Assembly: GCF_008764295.1 (NCBI RefSeq)
Contig: NZ_VTQX01000012.1
Location: 1 to 64,000 of the forward strand
DNA length: 64,000 bases
DNA from: Bacillus methanolicus
GTDB lineage: Bacteria > Bacillota > Bacilli > Bacillales > Cytobacillaceae
Reading direction: 5' to 3'
The notes beneath the pieces are model-generated. The model saw nothing but the letters and a program-made list of their open reading frames with translations. It ran no database searches and had not been told where the DNA came from. Made by a program: the position numbers and the translations under genes. Positions 17,757-27,484 of this stretch are shown here, one piece after another. How positions within the stretch are numbered: position 1 is the stretch's first letter; each line of letters begins with the position of its first letter.

Positions 17757-18338
17757 ATGAAGAAAAGATTAGGCATCGATATAGATGGAACCGTTACTCG
17801 TCCGGAGACGATCCTTTCGTATATGAATAAAGAGTTCGGTTTATCATTAACGTTAAAAGACATAGTCGATTACGATCTATCTCTGTTAGTTGACATCCCA
17901 GCCTCAGAATTTGCGCAATGGTGGCTCAATATTGAAGCAAAAGTATATGAAGAGTCACCTTTAGCGGATCACGTAAAGGAAGTTTTGCTTGAATGGGAAA
18001 AGTTGTATGAACTATATTTTATTAGTGCCCGAAGCACCCATTTATTAGCAATTACCGAGAATTGGTTTAAAAAAGAGGGCTTGCCCTTTCATCATATTGA
18101 GCTAACCGGTTCGCATAATAAGGTCAAATTGATAAAAAATTACCAGCTTGATTTGTTTATTGAAGACAAACATGATAATGCAGTGATTATTCATCAAGAA
18201 TGCAAAATCCCTGTTCTTCTCTTCGACACCCCGTACAATCAAGGGCCACTCCCGCAAGGTGTCATCAGAATTTATCATTGGTTTGAAGCAAAAGCATGGG
18301 TTGAAAAATGGATAAAAAAGCATAGAGCCTTTGAGTAA
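17757..18338 (+). CDS. yqfW: HAD-superfamily nucleotidase, YqfW type
   Basis: 193 residues. DIDGTVT at 8-14 holds the two catalytic aspartates of the HAD fold; FISARS supplies motif II and FIEDKHDN near 137-144 the metal-binding acids. The family (5'(3')-deoxyribonucleotidase, NT5C) removes phosphate from nucleoside monophosphates, but the substrate of YqfW is not established. ATG follows AAAAGGAGAG. Its last codons form part of the zur operon terminator on the opposite strand. Confidence 0.85.
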   Translation: MKKRLGIDIDGTVTRPETILSYMNKEFGLSLTLKDIVDYDLSLLVDIPASEFAQWWLNIEAKVYEESPLADHVKEVLLEWEKLYELYFISARSTHLLAITENWFKKEGLPFHHIELTGSHNKVKLIKNYQLDLFIEDKHDNAVIIHQECKIPVLLFDTPYNQGPLPQGVIRIYHWFEAKAWVEKWIKKHRAFE

Positions 18339-18348
18339 GACTCTATGC
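18314..18348 (-). terminator. Terminator of the znuCB-zur operon, inside the end of yqfW
   Basis: GCATAGAG and CTCTATGC pair across a 13-base loop that includes the stop codons of both convergent genes. On the minus strand TTTTTTAT follows; on the plus strand no T-run follows, so it serves zur only. Confidence 0.8.
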
Positions 18349-18756
18349 ATTACATTCAGGACAACGTCCATAAATTTCAAATTTGTGGCCTGAAATATCA
18401 AATCCTTGTAAATTCTCACTTAAACTTTGCATTGGGCACGTTTCAATTTCTTTTGTTTTGCCACAGTCCAAGCAAATAAAATGATGGTGATGAGTCTGGT
18501 GAGAGCAAGTAAATCGAAAATGCTTTTCACCCGATAATTCCGTCATTTCAAAAATCCCTAATTCAACAAACATTGAAAGATTGCGGTATATCGTATCAAA
18601 ACTTAGGCCAGGATAATCATCCTTCATTTGATCTAAAACATCCTTCGCCGTTAAGTATTTTTCACTATTTGAAAACAATTCGAGCATCTCTTCCCGTTTT
18701 CCGGTATGCTTGTACCCTTTTTCTTTCAATAATTGTAATGCTTCACTTACATTCAT
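18343..18756 (-). CDS. zur: Zur, zinc-responsive Fur-family repressor
   Basis: 137 residues with N-terminal winged helix ([13 protein letters not shown]) and C-terminal dimer domain. Structural zinc ligands CLDCGK and CPECNA are present, and the histidine cluster SHQTHHHHF is the regulatory metal site. Fur itself and PerR differ in this cluster; the joined znuBC genes and synteny with B. subtilis zur (yqfV) support zinc. With zinc bound it represses uptake genes. Its start overlaps the znuB stop by four bases (ATGA), so it is translated with the transporter it controls. Confidence 0.92.
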   Translation of the reverse strand: MNVSEALQLLKEKGYKHTGKREEMLELFSNSEKYLTAKDVLDQMKDDYPGLSFDTIYRNLSMFVELGIFEMTELSGEKHFRFTCSHQTHHHHFICLDCGKTKEIETCPMQSLSENLQGFDISGHKFEIYGRCPECNA

Positions 18757-19619
18757 GATTTCACCCCATTATTAACAGGTCTGGATGAGCTTATTTTCTT
18801 TAAGCCGATCGTGACAACTAATATTACTACTGCGATCATAACAATAGTTCCACCCGGTGCCAAGTCTAAATAATAAGAAATAAATAATCCGCCCAAAACA
18901 GATGTTTCTCCAAATAATACGGAATAAAAAATCGTTTCCTTAAATCCCTTTGCAATTCGGATGCTTGCGGCAACCGGTAGCGTCATTAAAGAAGAAACTA
19001 AAAGAATTCCAACGATCCTCATTGATGCAGCAATTACGAGGGCAACCATAATAATAAAAATGAAATGAATGCTTTTAACAGCGATGCCAGATGCTTTCGC
19101 ATGCTCTTCATCAAATGATAATAAAAACAGTTCCTTATACAACAGAATAATTGCAGTAATCACAAATATGCTAATGAATAAAATTGTATATAAGTCAGCC
19201 CTGCTTACAGCACTTACACTTCCAAACAAATAACCGAATAAATCCGTATTAAATCCATCTGCTAAAGAAATAAAGATTGCACCTAAGCCAATTCCTCCCG
19301 AAAGGATAATGGGGATCGCCAGCTCTTGATAATGCTTATACACGGTGCGCAGCTTTTCGATAAATAACGAACCGGTTACAGAAAACGCCATTCCCATATA
19401 CAGTGGATTTAGACCACTCATCACTAAAAACTTTTTTTCAAGGAGAAGACTTGCCGCGATTCCAGCTAGTGTCACATGACTCAATGCATCCGCAATGAGC
19501 GATAAACGTCTAACTACGATAAAAACGCCTAGCAATGGAGCAATTACACCAATAATCATCCCCGTCAGAAAAGCATTTTGTAAAAATTCAAATTGAAAAA
19601 TATCCCCGATCATTTTCAA
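18753..19619 (-). CDS. znuB: ZnuB, zinc ABC transporter permease
   Basis: 288 residues, eight or so membrane helices of the ABC-3 family ([20 protein letters not shown] at the start, [12 protein letters not shown] loop, [18 protein letters not shown]). It forms the channel for zinc (or possibly manganese) import. Placement directly ahead of zur and overlap with znuC make zinc by far the likeliest. B. subtilis has its znu genes elsewhere. Confidence 0.92.
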   Translation of the reverse strand: MKMIGDIFQFEFLQNAFLTGMIIGVIAPLLGVFIVVRRLSLIADALSHVTLAGIAASLLLEKKFLVMSGLNPLYMGMAFSVTGSLFIEKLRTVYKHYQELAIPIILSGGIGLGAIFISLADGFNTDLFGYLFGSVSAVSRADLYTILFISIFVITAIILLYKELFLLSFDEEHAKASGIAVKSIHFIFIIMVALVIAASMRIVGILLVSSLMTLPVAASIRIAKGFKETIFYSVLFGETSVLGGLFISYYLDLAPGGTIVMIAVVILVVTIGLKKISSSRPVNNGVKS

Positions 19620-20395
19620 ACTCCTTCATGATGATGTTCATGGGAGAGCAAATGAACATCATGACCATAAATCTGCGACATGTCATTAATTTGTAGCTGT
19701 TCAAATTCCTCGGATTTCCCATGGAAATGTAAAAATTTATTTAAACAAGCTACATGCGATACTTTATCAGAAATGGTACCAATATCATGCGTAACCAACA
19801 GCAGTGTAATTCCTCGCTCTTTATTTAAATGGGCGAGCATCTCATAAAAGGATTGGACATTTTGTGCATCTACACCAACCGTAGGTTCATCAAGAATCAG
19901 CAATTTCGGTTCACTTACTAATGCTCTCGCAATAAAAACCCTTTGCTGCTGTCCACCTGAAAGCTGTCCAATATTCCGATTCCGATATTCAGTTAATCCA
20001 ACCGAGTCTATCGCTGTCTTAATCTTTTGATGGTCCTCAGCCCGCAAAAATTTAAACAGGCCAATCTTTTTGGTTAAACCGCTACTTACGACCTCATAAA
20101 CAGTCGCAGGAAATCCGGTATTAAACGAATTCGCTTTTTGCGAGACAAATCCTATTTGCTGCCAGTCCTTAAAGCGGTGTATTTCCTCCCCAAAAAGGCG
20201 AATACTTCCTTTTTGGAGCTTCAAAAGACCAAGAATTAATTTTAATAATGTAGATTTCCCAGACCCATTCGGTCCAACTACAGCTAAAAAGGCTCCCATA
20301 GGGATCGTTAGTTGTATATTCTCTAAAACATTTTCCTTTTCATAATGAAAAGACAAATCATCTATTTCGATAATTGGTTGCGCGGCATTCATCAT
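19616..20395 (-). CDS. znuC: ZnuC, zinc ABC transporter ATPase
   Basis: 259 residues. Walker A GPNGSGKST at 41-49, signature LSGGQ at 145-149 and Walker B LLILDE at 165-170. The C-terminal tail HDVHLLSHEHHHEG is rich in histidine, as in ZnuC proteins and unlike most ABC ATPases. The second ATG (20392) is better spaced from AGGTG than the first. No substrate-binding protein gene lies next to it, and I found no clear Zur box (AAATCGTAAT-type dyad) in 20396-20620. Confidence 0.92.
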   Translation of the reverse strand: MMNAAQPIIEIDDLSFHYEKENVLENIQLTIPMGAFLAVVGPNGSGKSTLLKLILGLLKLQKGSIRLFGEEIHRFKDWQQIGFVSQKANSFNTGFPATVYEVVSSGLTKKIGLFKFLRAEDHQKIKTAIDSVGLTEYRNRNIGQLSGGQQQRVFIARALVSEPKLLILDEPTVGVDAQNVQSFYEMLAHLNKERGITLLLVTHDIGTISDKVSHVACLNKFLHFHGKSEEFEQLQINDMSQIYGHDVHLLSHEHHHEGV

Positions 20396-20622
20396 ATCAC
20401 CTATTTTTTGAAATTAGCCATGTATGAACATGTTGTTGGTTTCCACTCAAGTTCAAGGTTTAAAGGAAGACCTTCAACAGCCTGATTCATAGCTTCGAAT
20501 TTAAAAAAGAATCATTTCGATTTAGAAGTATACAGGATCAAATCTTTATTGTAAAGCTTTATGCAGTCCGTCACAACTAAATGACCATGCTCATAAAGTA
20601 AAGAAGAAGGGGTGTGGGACAT

Positions 20623-20877
20623 TTGAAAATCTTCCAGAAAATTATTAATCATAAAATCAATTCCATTACAGGAAGAGAGTTGCTTAAATACGCTAAGCAA
20701 TTTCAAATAAGCATTACAGATGAACAGGCAGAACAAATCGCCGCCCATTTAAGAGGAAAAAATGTTAATATTTTTAATGATGTAGAAAGGAAAAACCTCA
20801 TAAATGAACTTACCAACATTGTCGGCAACGAAAAAGCAAACGAGATAAATCGTATTTTTGTTAGTTTTACAAAATAA
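20623..20877 (+). CDS. yqfT: DUF2624 small protein, YqfT type
   Basis: 84 residues from TTG 20623, which is ten bases after AAGGGG; a GTG at 20614 is also possible. The sequence is charged and helical: NSITGRELLKYAKQF, then DEQAEQIAAHLRGKNVNIF, matching the DUF2624 family. B. subtilis yqfT lies in the same place. Function unknown; cytoplasmic. Confidence 0.8.
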   Translation: MKIFQKIINHKINSITGRELLKYAKQFQISITDEQAEQIAAHLRGKNVNIFNDVERKNLINELTNIVGNEKANEINRIFVSFTK

Positions 20878-20878
20878 T

Positions 20879-20921
20879 GGAGAAAAGAAATCCACTTCAA
20901 AAGAAGCGGATTTCTTTCTCC
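20879..20921. terminator. Bidirectional terminator between yqfT and nfo
   Basis: GGAGAAAAGAAATCCACTTC pairs with GAAGCGGATTTCTTTCTCC (one mismatch, one bulge) around an AAAA loop. The flanks lack long T-runs, so stability must come from the 19-bp stem. Confidence 0.7.
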
Positions 20922-20924
20922 ATC

Positions 20925-21818
20925 TTACTCGGCTAAAATATTTTCTAACAAGTTTTCATTAAACTCTTTTTCGCGAAGCATGGCAATTTCATGCTTGTAA
21001 GGTGCTTTTTTATTATTTTTATCTTCACCTACATAAGGTGTTTCAAGAATTTTCGGGATTTCCATCAATTGAGGATGGTGAACAATAGCGTTTAATGCCT
21101 TAAATCCGATATGTCCAAATCCAATATTCTCATGCCTGTCCTTACTAGCGCCTCGTTCGTTCTTACTATCATTAATATGGAGCACTTTTAAACGATCAAT
21201 GCCGACAATTTTATCAAATTCATTTAATACCCCGTCAAAATCTTCGACAATATTATAGCCTGCATCATGGGTATGACAAGTATCAAAACAAACAGAAAGA
21301 CGCTCATTATGAGTGACCCCGTCAATAATCATTGCAATCTCATCAAATGTTCTCCCACATTCTGAACCTTTGCCTGCCATTGTCTCTAAGGCTATTTGCA
21401 ACGATTCCTTTCCTGTCAATACTTCATTCAACCCTTCAATGATTTTCTGAATGCCCGCTTCCGCTCCTGCACCGACATGGGCACCAGGGTGGAGCACAAT
21501 TTGCTTAGCGCCAATCGCTTCTGTCCGCTCAATTTCACTTCTTAAAAACCGGACACCTAGCTCAAAGGTATCAGGATTGGTTGTGTTTCCAATGTTGATA
21601 ATATAAGGTGCGTGGACAACTATTTCATCAATGCCATGCTCTTTCATGTGTTGGCGTCCTGCTTCAATATTTAAATCCTCAATTTTTTTGCGTCTCGTAT
21701 TCTGCGGTGCACCTGTATAAATCATAAAAGTATTAGCACCGTATGATACAGCTTCTTCACTTGCAGATAAAAGCATCTTTTTTCCACTCATTGATACATG
21801 CGATCCAATTTTTAACAT
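20925..21818 (-). CDS. nfo: Nfo, endonuclease IV
   Basis: 297 residues, equal to B. subtilis Nfo. AP-endonuclease family 2 TIM barrel with trinuclear zinc ligands spread over [35 protein letters not shown] and [12 protein letters not shown]. It cuts DNA 5' to abasic sites in base excision repair. Three ATGs in a row end at 21818; GGGAG is eight bases before the third, so that one is used rather than the start at 21851. Confidence 0.96.
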   Translation of the reverse strand: MLKIGSHVSMSGKKMLLSASEEAVSYGANTFMIYTGAPQNTRRKKIEDLNIEAGRQHMKEHGIDEIVVHAPYIINIGNTTNPDTFELGVRFLRSEIERTEAIGAKQIVLHPGAHVGAGAEAGIQKIIEGLNEVLTGKESLQIALETMAGKGSECGRTFDEIAMIIDGVTHNERLSVCFDTCHTHDAGYNIVEDFDGVLNEFDKIVGIDRLKVLHINDSKNERGASKDRHENIGFGHIGFKALNAIVHHPQLMEIPKILETPYVGEDKNNKKAPYKHEIAMLREKEFNENLLENILAE

Positions 21819-21851
21819 CATCATCTCTCCCTTAAAATAAACATTACTCAC

Positions 21852-23156
21852 TTATTTTCTTTTTAAGCGATTTTGACGCTTTCTAATTTTATCAACCTCT
21901 GATTGCATTTTTTTCTTATAGCCAGGCTTTACCTTCTTCGGTTTTTTTACAATTGCTTTCGCCATAACATCAATCTCATCCTGCTGTCTTTGCCGTTTCT
22001 TTCTTTTGTTACGATCGCTAATTTCAACGATCTCCCCCTCTTTTAAGTCAACATTTTTAAACTGAATCCCAAGATTTTCTAGACGATTAAGCGCATCCTC
22101 ATCTGACGAACTGTAAATTGTTAAGGCAATACCCGAGTAACCCGCACGAGCAGTTCTCCCTACACGATGAACGTAAAAATCTAAATCTGAAGGTAGCTCA
22201 TAATTAATAACATGACTTATTCCTTCAATATCAATTCCTCTTGCCGCCAGATCTGTTGCTACAATGTATTGAAATTCTAAATCCTTAATTTGTTTCATCA
22301 TTTTTTTGCGTTCTCTAGGGTTTAAATCGCCATGAATTCGGCCAACTTTTAGACCCTTATTTGTTAGCGCAGATGCTACCTCTTCTGCCATTTTTTTAGT
22401 ATTTGTAAACACAATCGCTAAATATGGATTATATGCCGTCAACACATCATAGACAACTTCCTTTTTATTACGATGACGGGCAGGCAATAGATAATGTACA
22501 ATTTTTTCTGCTGTTAATTGTTTTGGTTCAATATGAATGTATTGAGGATTTTCCAAATATTTTTTCAAAAACGGCTTCAGCTTTTCAGGTATTGTCGCAG
22601 AGAAAACAAGAATTTGCAGCTTTTCTTGCATTTTTGAAGCAAATTGATCAATATCTTCAAGAAAGCCCATATCAAGCATTAAATCTGCTTCATCAACGAC
22701 AAGTGTAGTCGATTTATGAATAAAGAGCGCCTGTTCCTTCGTTAAATCATTAATCCTCCCAGGAGTACCAACGACAATATGCGGCTGAACCTTAAGCTTT
22801 TCAATCGTTCTCTGCTTGTCCGTCCCACCGATGAATAAACGCGTTAATATCTCTTCATTACTGAACTCCGTTATTTTTATGATCTCTTGATAAATTTGGC
22901 TTGCAAGCTCCCGTGTTGGTGCAGTAATCACCGCTTGTACCTCTTTTTTTGTTGGATCAATTTTATCGATAATTGGTAAAATATAAGAATGGGTTTTTCC
23001 CGTTCCCGTTTGCGACTGTCCAATGGCACTTTCTCCTTTTTGGACGAGTGGGATCAATCTTTGTTGAATTTCCGTTGGTTCGTGAAATCCGATCTTCTGT
23101 AAAGCCTCCATTACAAATGGTTGAAATCCATATATATTAAATTTCGATTCTGTCAT
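21852..23156 (-). CDS. cshB: CshB, DEAD-box RNA helicase
   Basis: 434 residues. Motif I SQTGTGKT at 48-55, DEAD at 155-158, SAT at 186-188 and HRVGRTARAG in the second RecA domain. The basic tail from about 375 (KRKKRQRQQ, KKPKKVKPGYKKK) is the RNA-binding extension of CshB. It unwinds RNA in cold adaptation and ribosome assembly. Its stop is next to the extended nfo start, so the two are cotranscribed, as in B. subtilis (yqfR-yqfS). Confidence 0.93.
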   Translation of the reverse strand: MTESKFNIYGFQPFVMEALQKIGFHEPTEIQQRLIPLVQKGESAIGQSQTGTGKTHSYILPIIDKIDPTKKEVQAVITAPTRELASQIYQEIIKITEFSNEEILTRLFIGGTDKQRTIEKLKVQPHIVVGTPGRINDLTKEQALFIHKSTTLVVDEADLMLDMGFLEDIDQFASKMQEKLQILVFSATIPEKLKPFLKKYLENPQYIHIEPKQLTAEKIVHYLLPARHRNKKEVVYDVLTAYNPYLAIVFTNTKKMAEEVASALTNKGLKVGRIHGDLNPRERKKMMKQIKDLEFQYIVATDLAARGIDIEGISHVINYELPSDLDFYVHRVGRTARAGYSGIALTIYSSSDEDALNRLENLGIQFKNVDLKEGEIVEISDRNKRKKRQRQQDEIDVMAKAIVKKPKKVKPGYKKKMQSEVDKIRKRQNRLKRK

Positions 23157-23377
23157 AGTTCTACTCCTTCATTATCTTCGTCCCGTTTTCGGACATCATC
23201 TACTCATTATAATCGAGAAATGTCATTCATGCCAATTAACGATGTTTTCTTATCCTTTATACCAAATTCATAACAATTCCGCAAAAGTACTTAACGATTC
23301 CAGCCTAGATGCATACGTTAATAGGAGAGAATCTATGCATATATCTAAAGTGCAAAAGATTGAAAGGAGGAAGCAAC

Positions 23378-23971
23378 ATGCCACCAAGAATGAGAGCTCC
23401 TTTCCCCCCACCTGGAAACCCAGCCATGCGTTCTATGATGCCTAGAGGTGGCCCTTCCATAAATAGGGCTGGATTTAGACCGCCACAACCGCAACGGGGA
23501 GGCGGCAGCGGTGGACTATTGGCAAAGATATTTGGAAATCGCGGAAGTCAAAGAGCAAATTCAAATCCTTTTTCTTTCCCTACTTCCACTGCAGCCGGGC
23601 AAGCCGCTAGCCGTGGCGGAAGCAGTGGCGGTTTACTCAAAACTTTAACCGACCCGAATGCGTTAAACGGATTTTTGGCGAATACTGAGAAAGTGCTCAA
23701 TACTGCACAGCAGATCGGGCCAATGGTTCAGCAATATGGGCCAATGGTCAAAAACTTGCCTTCATTATGGAAGCTGTATAAAGGCTTCAGAGATCTCCCT
23801 TCCGACTCTGAAGATGATGCTTCTAAAAAAGAGACTCCAAAAAAAAGCACGAAGAAAAGCAATGGTCATACGAAAAAGAAAAAAAGTCTAAGTTCTGAAG
23901 AACATAAAGAATCAAATCAAAAAAGAAGTTCTTCTGAAAATAGGGCATCTGCTCCGAAATTGTATATTTAA
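23378..23971 (+). CDS. yqfQ: VrrA/YqfQ family low-complexity protein
   Basis: 197 residues from ATG 23378, which follows AAAGGAGGAAG; an upstream open stretch lacks such a site. The first third is rich in Pro, Gly, Arg and Met (PPRMRAPFPPPGNP), followed by a helical segment with two near-identical repeats (IGPMVQQYGPMV) and a highly charged Lys/Ser tail of about 60 residues. This is the layout of YqfQ/VrrA proteins, known for variable repeats in B. anthracis. It is divergent from cshB. Function unknown. Confidence 0.8.
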   Translation: MPPRMRAPFPPPGNPAMRSMMPRGGPSINRAGFRPPQPQRGGGSGGLLAKIFGNRGSQRANSNPFSFPTSTAAGQAASRGGSSGGLLKTLTDPNALNGFLANTEKVLNTAQQIGPMVQQYGPMVKNLPSLWKLYKGFRDLPSDSEDDASKKETPKKSTKKSNGHTKKKKSLSSEEHKESNQKRSSSENRASAPKLYI

Positions 23972-23989
23972 TTGCTGGATAGTTCCCGG

Positions 23990-24018
23990 AAAGAATGCTG
24001 TTACTAGCATTCTTTTTT
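23990..24018 (+). terminator. Terminator of yqfQ
   Basis: AAAGAATGCT and AGCATTCTTTTTT form a 10-bp stem with a T-run. Confidence 0.85.
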
Positions 24019-24449
24019 ATGTCATCTACTTTTGTGAAAGATTCTGTTCCATTTCTTGTAAAGCTTTTTAATTTGACACAAAATTTGCCTTGAACAATCT
24101 TAATATCCCTTCCCTTCAGCTTAAATTCTAATGCTCAACATCCCTTCCCTGACAAGCTTTAACATTTAATAACTTCCCATTTTTACGACAGGCCTTTGCA
24201 AAAAAAACTTCATGAAATCAGCCGTATGGGAACGCTTATCACTCTTCCCACTTCTTTTTCCAACCTCCTCAAATTGAGGTTTCAGACAAAATCCTTTATA
24301 ATGAGTTCGTAGGAGAAGAATACATTATAATGATTAGAAATAAATTTTGTGTTTATTGCACGACATTCTATCAATTTCTGCTTTTTTGTATAAAAGTGAG
24401 AGGTTGACTAATAGATTAAGAGCAATCTTCGCTTTTAGGAGGTTTCGAA
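24019..24449. other. Intergenic region before ispH, no gene found
   Basis: About 430 AT-rich bases. Only a short CCTCAAATTGAGG palindrome (near 24266-24278) and the ispH ribosome binding site AGGAGG stand out. No open frame with a ribosome binding site, and no terminator. Confidence 0.45.
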
Positions 24450-25391
24450 ATGAAAGTTATTAAAATTTCTCCACGCGGCTACTGCTATGGTGTCGTTGAT
24501 GCTATGGTCATTGCAAGAAATGCTGCTTTAGATAAAACATTGCCAAGGCCAATCTATATCCTTGGGATGATTGTTCATAACAAGCATGTCACAGATGCTT
24601 TTGAAGAGGAAGGCATTATCACATTAGATGGAAGCAATCGTAAAGAAATTCTTGAAAAAGTTGACCAAGGTACGGTTATATTTACCGCTCACGGAATCTC
24701 CCCTGAGGTTCGTGCTTTAGCAAAGGAAAAAGGACTTGTAACGATTGATGCCACATGTCCTGATGTGACTAGAACTCATGATCTTATTAGAGAAAAAAAA
24801 GCAGAAGGGTTTCAAGTGATCTATATTGGCAAGAAAGGCCATCCAGAGCCTGAAGGAGCGCTAGGTGTTGCTCCTGGCATTGTGCACCTCGTTGAAACTG
24901 AAGAGGACGTAAATAAACTTCAACTCAATCATGATAAACTGATCATCACAAACCAAACGACGATGAGCCAATGGGATGTTGGTCATATTATGGATCTCCT
25001 TAAGAAGAAATTCCCTCATGCTGAGTTTCATAACGAAATTTGCAATGCTACTCAAGTAAGACAAGAAGCTGTAGCGCAAACGGCAGGAGCCGCCGACGTA
25101 ACAATTGTCGTTGGCGATCCAAAGAGCAATAATTCTAACCGATTAGCACAGGTTTCAGAGGAGATTGCTGGCACAAAAGCGTATCGAATTGGTGATGTTA
25201 GTGAGCTGAATATAGACTGGATTAAGGATGCTGAAACGGTTGCTGTCACTTCAGGTGCATCAACACCGACACCAATCACTAAGGAAGTTATTTCATTTAT
25301 TGAGCAGTTCGATCCAAACGATCAATCCACCTGGAATGTAGAAAAAAAGGTTCCTTTAAGTAAAATTTTGCCAAAAGTAAAAAAAGTATAG
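24450..25391 (+). CDS. ispH: IspH, 4-hydroxy-3-methylbut-2-enyl diphosphate reductase
   Basis: 313 residues. The three cluster cysteines are visible: Cys12 in GYCYGV, one in DATCPDV and one in EICNATQ. The HGxxP and GHPEPEG motifs bind diphosphate. It makes IPP and DMAPP, the last step of the MEP pathway begun upstream by IspG in this window. Start follows AGGAGGTTTCGAA. The stop codon lies inside the terminator hairpin. Confidence 0.97.
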   Translation: MKVIKISPRGYCYGVVDAMVIARNAALDKTLPRPIYILGMIVHNKHVTDAFEEEGIITLDGSNRKEILEKVDQGTVIFTAHGISPEVRALAKEKGLVTIDATCPDVTRTHDLIREKKAEGFQVIYIGKKGHPEPEGALGVAPGIVHLVETEEDVNKLQLNHDKLIITNQTTMSQWDVGHIMDLLKKKFPHAEFHNEICNATQVRQEAVAQTAGAADVTIVVGDPKSNNSNRLAQVSEEIAGTKAYRIGDVSELNIDWIKDAETVAVTSGASTPTPITKEVISFIEQFDPNDQSTWNVEKKVPLSKILPKVKKV

Positions 25392-25415
25392 CCGCGTTAT
25401 CGGCTATACTTTTTT
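25381..25415 (+). terminator. Terminator of ispH
   Basis: AAAAAGTATAGCCG, loop CGTTAT, CGGCTATACTTTTTT; 14-bp perfect stem overlapping the stop codon. Confidence 0.92.
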
Positions 25416-25562
25416 GTCGTTTAGGAAATGAACCCTTCATTGTCATAAATAAGCAGTTAACTTTTTACACAGCCGCTACAGGGACCGGATGTGATTACTT
25501 TAGCGAGAAGTTTTAAGGTGTGCACTTTAATGATTGCGAAGAGACCATTCACGCCTCGATGC

Positions 25563-26678
25563 TTACATAAATTGAAACGGGTCTGTATTCGGTTTCGAGG
25601 CAATAAACGAAACATTTAAGCCCTTGTCCTGACACATTTTAGTCAGAACATTGACAACCCCCTGCTTCATAATCATTTCAATATGATGACCTGGATCGAT
25701 AATATTCAAGCCTTCCATCATGGCATCATGGGCAACGTGATAATACATGTCTCCCGTAACATAAACATCTGCCCCTTTAAACTTCGCAGAGCGGAAATAC
25801 TTATTGCCGTCCCCACCAAGTACAGCGACTTTTTTGATCCGATCCTTTAGGTTTCCGACGACGCGCACGCCAGTTACACCCAATGCCTGTTTGACATGCA
25901 TGGCAAATTCCTCTAATGACATCTCATCTATATAGCCGATTCTCCCAAGTCCTAATGTCTCTCCTCTATTATCTAATGGATAGATATCGTAAGCCACCTC
26001 TTCATATGGGTGGTTTTTAAACAGAGCAGAGAGTATCTTCTTTTCTAAATGGGCTGGAAAGATGGTTTCTACTCGAGTCTCATTCACACTCTCAAGCTTA
26101 CCGTGCGTGCCAATATGGGGATTTGTATTCTCTCCAGGGAGAAATTGACCCGTTCCATTAGTGGAAAAAGTACAATGACTGTAATTACCGATTGCACCAG
26201 CTCCCGCATTTCCTAATGCTTGTTTTAGTGCTTCTGCGTTTTCTTCCGGTACATAGACAGCTAGCTTTTTCAGTTTCACTTCGTAGGTCGGAACAAGAAC
26301 CTCCGTATTCGTTAATCCCAACGCATCAGCCAATAGATCATTAACCCCGCCTTTTGCCACATCTAAATTGGTATGGGCAGCATAAACAGCAATATCATGC
26401 TTAATAAGTTTTTCAATGATCCTGCCAGATGTCTGTTCAGTTGTAATTTTTTGCAATGGACGGAAAATAATTGGATGATGGGCAATAATAAGTTCAGCGT
26501 TTGCAGCAATTGCTTCATCGACAACTTCTTCCAGCACATCTAAAGCTACCAATACCTTGCTAATCGGTTTATTAAGACGGCCGATTTGCAAACCAACCTT
26601 ATCCCCCTCCATCGCATATGCCTTAGGCGAAAATTGTTCAAATAATTCGATCACTTCATAACCATTTGCATTCTTCAT
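25563..26678 (-). CDS. yqfO: YqfO, Nif3-like dinuclear metal-binding protein
   Basis: 371 residues. The two halves of the NIF3 fold carry metal ligands in IAHHPIIF, AAHTNLD and GDMYYHVAHDA; between them (about 130-230) sits the PII/CutA-like insert with HPYEEVAYDIY. Annotated in databases as GTP cyclohydrolase I type 2, but the cellular role of this family is not settled. Its ATG shares a base with the trmK stop (TAATG), so it is translationally coupled to trmK as in B. subtilis. Confidence 0.92.
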   Translation of the reverse strand: MKNANGYEVIELFEQFSPKAYAMEGDKVGLQIGRLNKPISKVLVALDVLEEVVDEAIAANAELIIAHHPIIFRPLQKITTEQTSGRIIEKLIKHDIAVYAAHTNLDVAKGGVNDLLADALGLTNTEVLVPTYEVKLKKLAVYVPEENAEALKQALGNAGAGAIGNYSHCTFSTNGTGQFLPGENTNPHIGTHGKLESVNETRVETIFPAHLEKKILSALFKNHPYEEVAYDIYPLDNRGETLGLGRIGYIDEMSLEEFAMHVKQALGVTGVRVVGNLKDRIKKVAVLGGDGNKYFRSAKFKGADVYVTGDMYYHVAHDAMMEGLNIIDPGHHIEMIMKQGVVNVLTKMCQDKGLNVSFIASKPNTDPFQFM

Positions 26679-27388
26679 TACTCCAATACCTCCTCTACTA
26701 GCAATATTTTTTTTCTTAGCTCCATTCTCTTCTTTTGATTGTCTTCATTTTCAGCCGCTTCTTCAAGCTTACCTAATATTCTTTTCCAATTGGCCACTTC
26801 ACCCTGCCATTTTTTCACGAAAGGCACTTTTTTTTGCTCGATTAAAAACGGACCCATTAATAAAGCAGCAGCAATATTCGTATTATGATAAGGCTTATTG
26901 GGATCGCCTTTTTCAGCGACTAGTATTTCGTAAACTTTCCCGTCTTCTTCCAAAATTTCTTCCGCCACTAACTGCCAACCATGCTCCAATAGCCAGAGCC
27001 TGATTGACTTAGCACTTAAATTAGGCTGCAGTATGAGTCGTTTAACATTTGTAAGCTTTGCTACACCAGCATCAAGGATGCTTGCAATCAACGCACCACC
27101 CATACCCGCAATTGTTATACAATCAACTTCATCATTAGAAATGACCTCTAGTCCATCTCCTTTGCGTACTTCGATCCTATTTGATAGGCCTTCTGCTTCG
27201 ACCTGCTTTTTAGCAGATTGGAAAGGGCCTTCTACCACTTCGCCAGCAATAGCATAGCTGACTTTCCCTTTCTTTACAACATGGCATGGCAAATAGGCGT
27301 GATCTGAGCCGATATCCGCAAGCCGACTCCCTTCTGGTATGTATTGCGCTACAGTTTGCAGACGCTGCGATAATTTATCAATATTCAT
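26678..27388 (-). CDS. trmK: TrmK, tRNA adenine-22 N1-methyltransferase
   Basis: 236 residues. Rossmann-like SAM-binding domain begins with LADIGSDHAYLPC near 22-34, with GMGG (TIAGMGGALIASIL) later, then a C-terminal coiled-coil of about 50 residues. It adds m1A22 to tRNAs ending in the serine/tyrosine class. ATG follows a GGTGAAGAA sequence. First gene of trmK-yqfO. Confidence 0.93.
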   Translation of the reverse strand: MNIDKLSQRLQTVAQYIPEGSRLADIGSDHAYLPCHVVKKGKVSYAIAGEVVEGPFQSAKKQVEAEGLSNRIEVRKGDGLEVISNDEVDCITIAGMGGALIASILDAGVAKLTNVKRLILQPNLSAKSIRLWLLEHGWQLVAEEILEEDGKVYEILVAEKGDPNKPYHNTNIAAALLMGPFLIEQKKVPFVKKWQGEVANWKRILGKLEEAAENEDNQKKRMELRKKILLVEEVLE

Positions 27389-27436
27389 TTCTTCACCACT
27401 TTTTCAATACTATAGAGTTGTCCATTTTATAAGTAT

Positions 27437-27465
27437 AGAAAAAGTCCTTTACATATGCAAAGGAC
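27437..27465 (-). terminator. Terminator of cccA
   Basis: GTCCTTT and AAAGGAC form a 7-bp stem (the loop extends it by partial pairing of GCATATG); TTTTTC follows on the minus strand. Confidence 0.75.
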
Positions 27466-27484
27466 CTTATAGTACTATTTTGTT

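Noticed and set aside
20396-20622. Zur operator before znuC
   Set aside because: Looked for the AAATCGTAAT-N-ATTACGATTT type dyad; only fragments such as TTTCGATTT occur.
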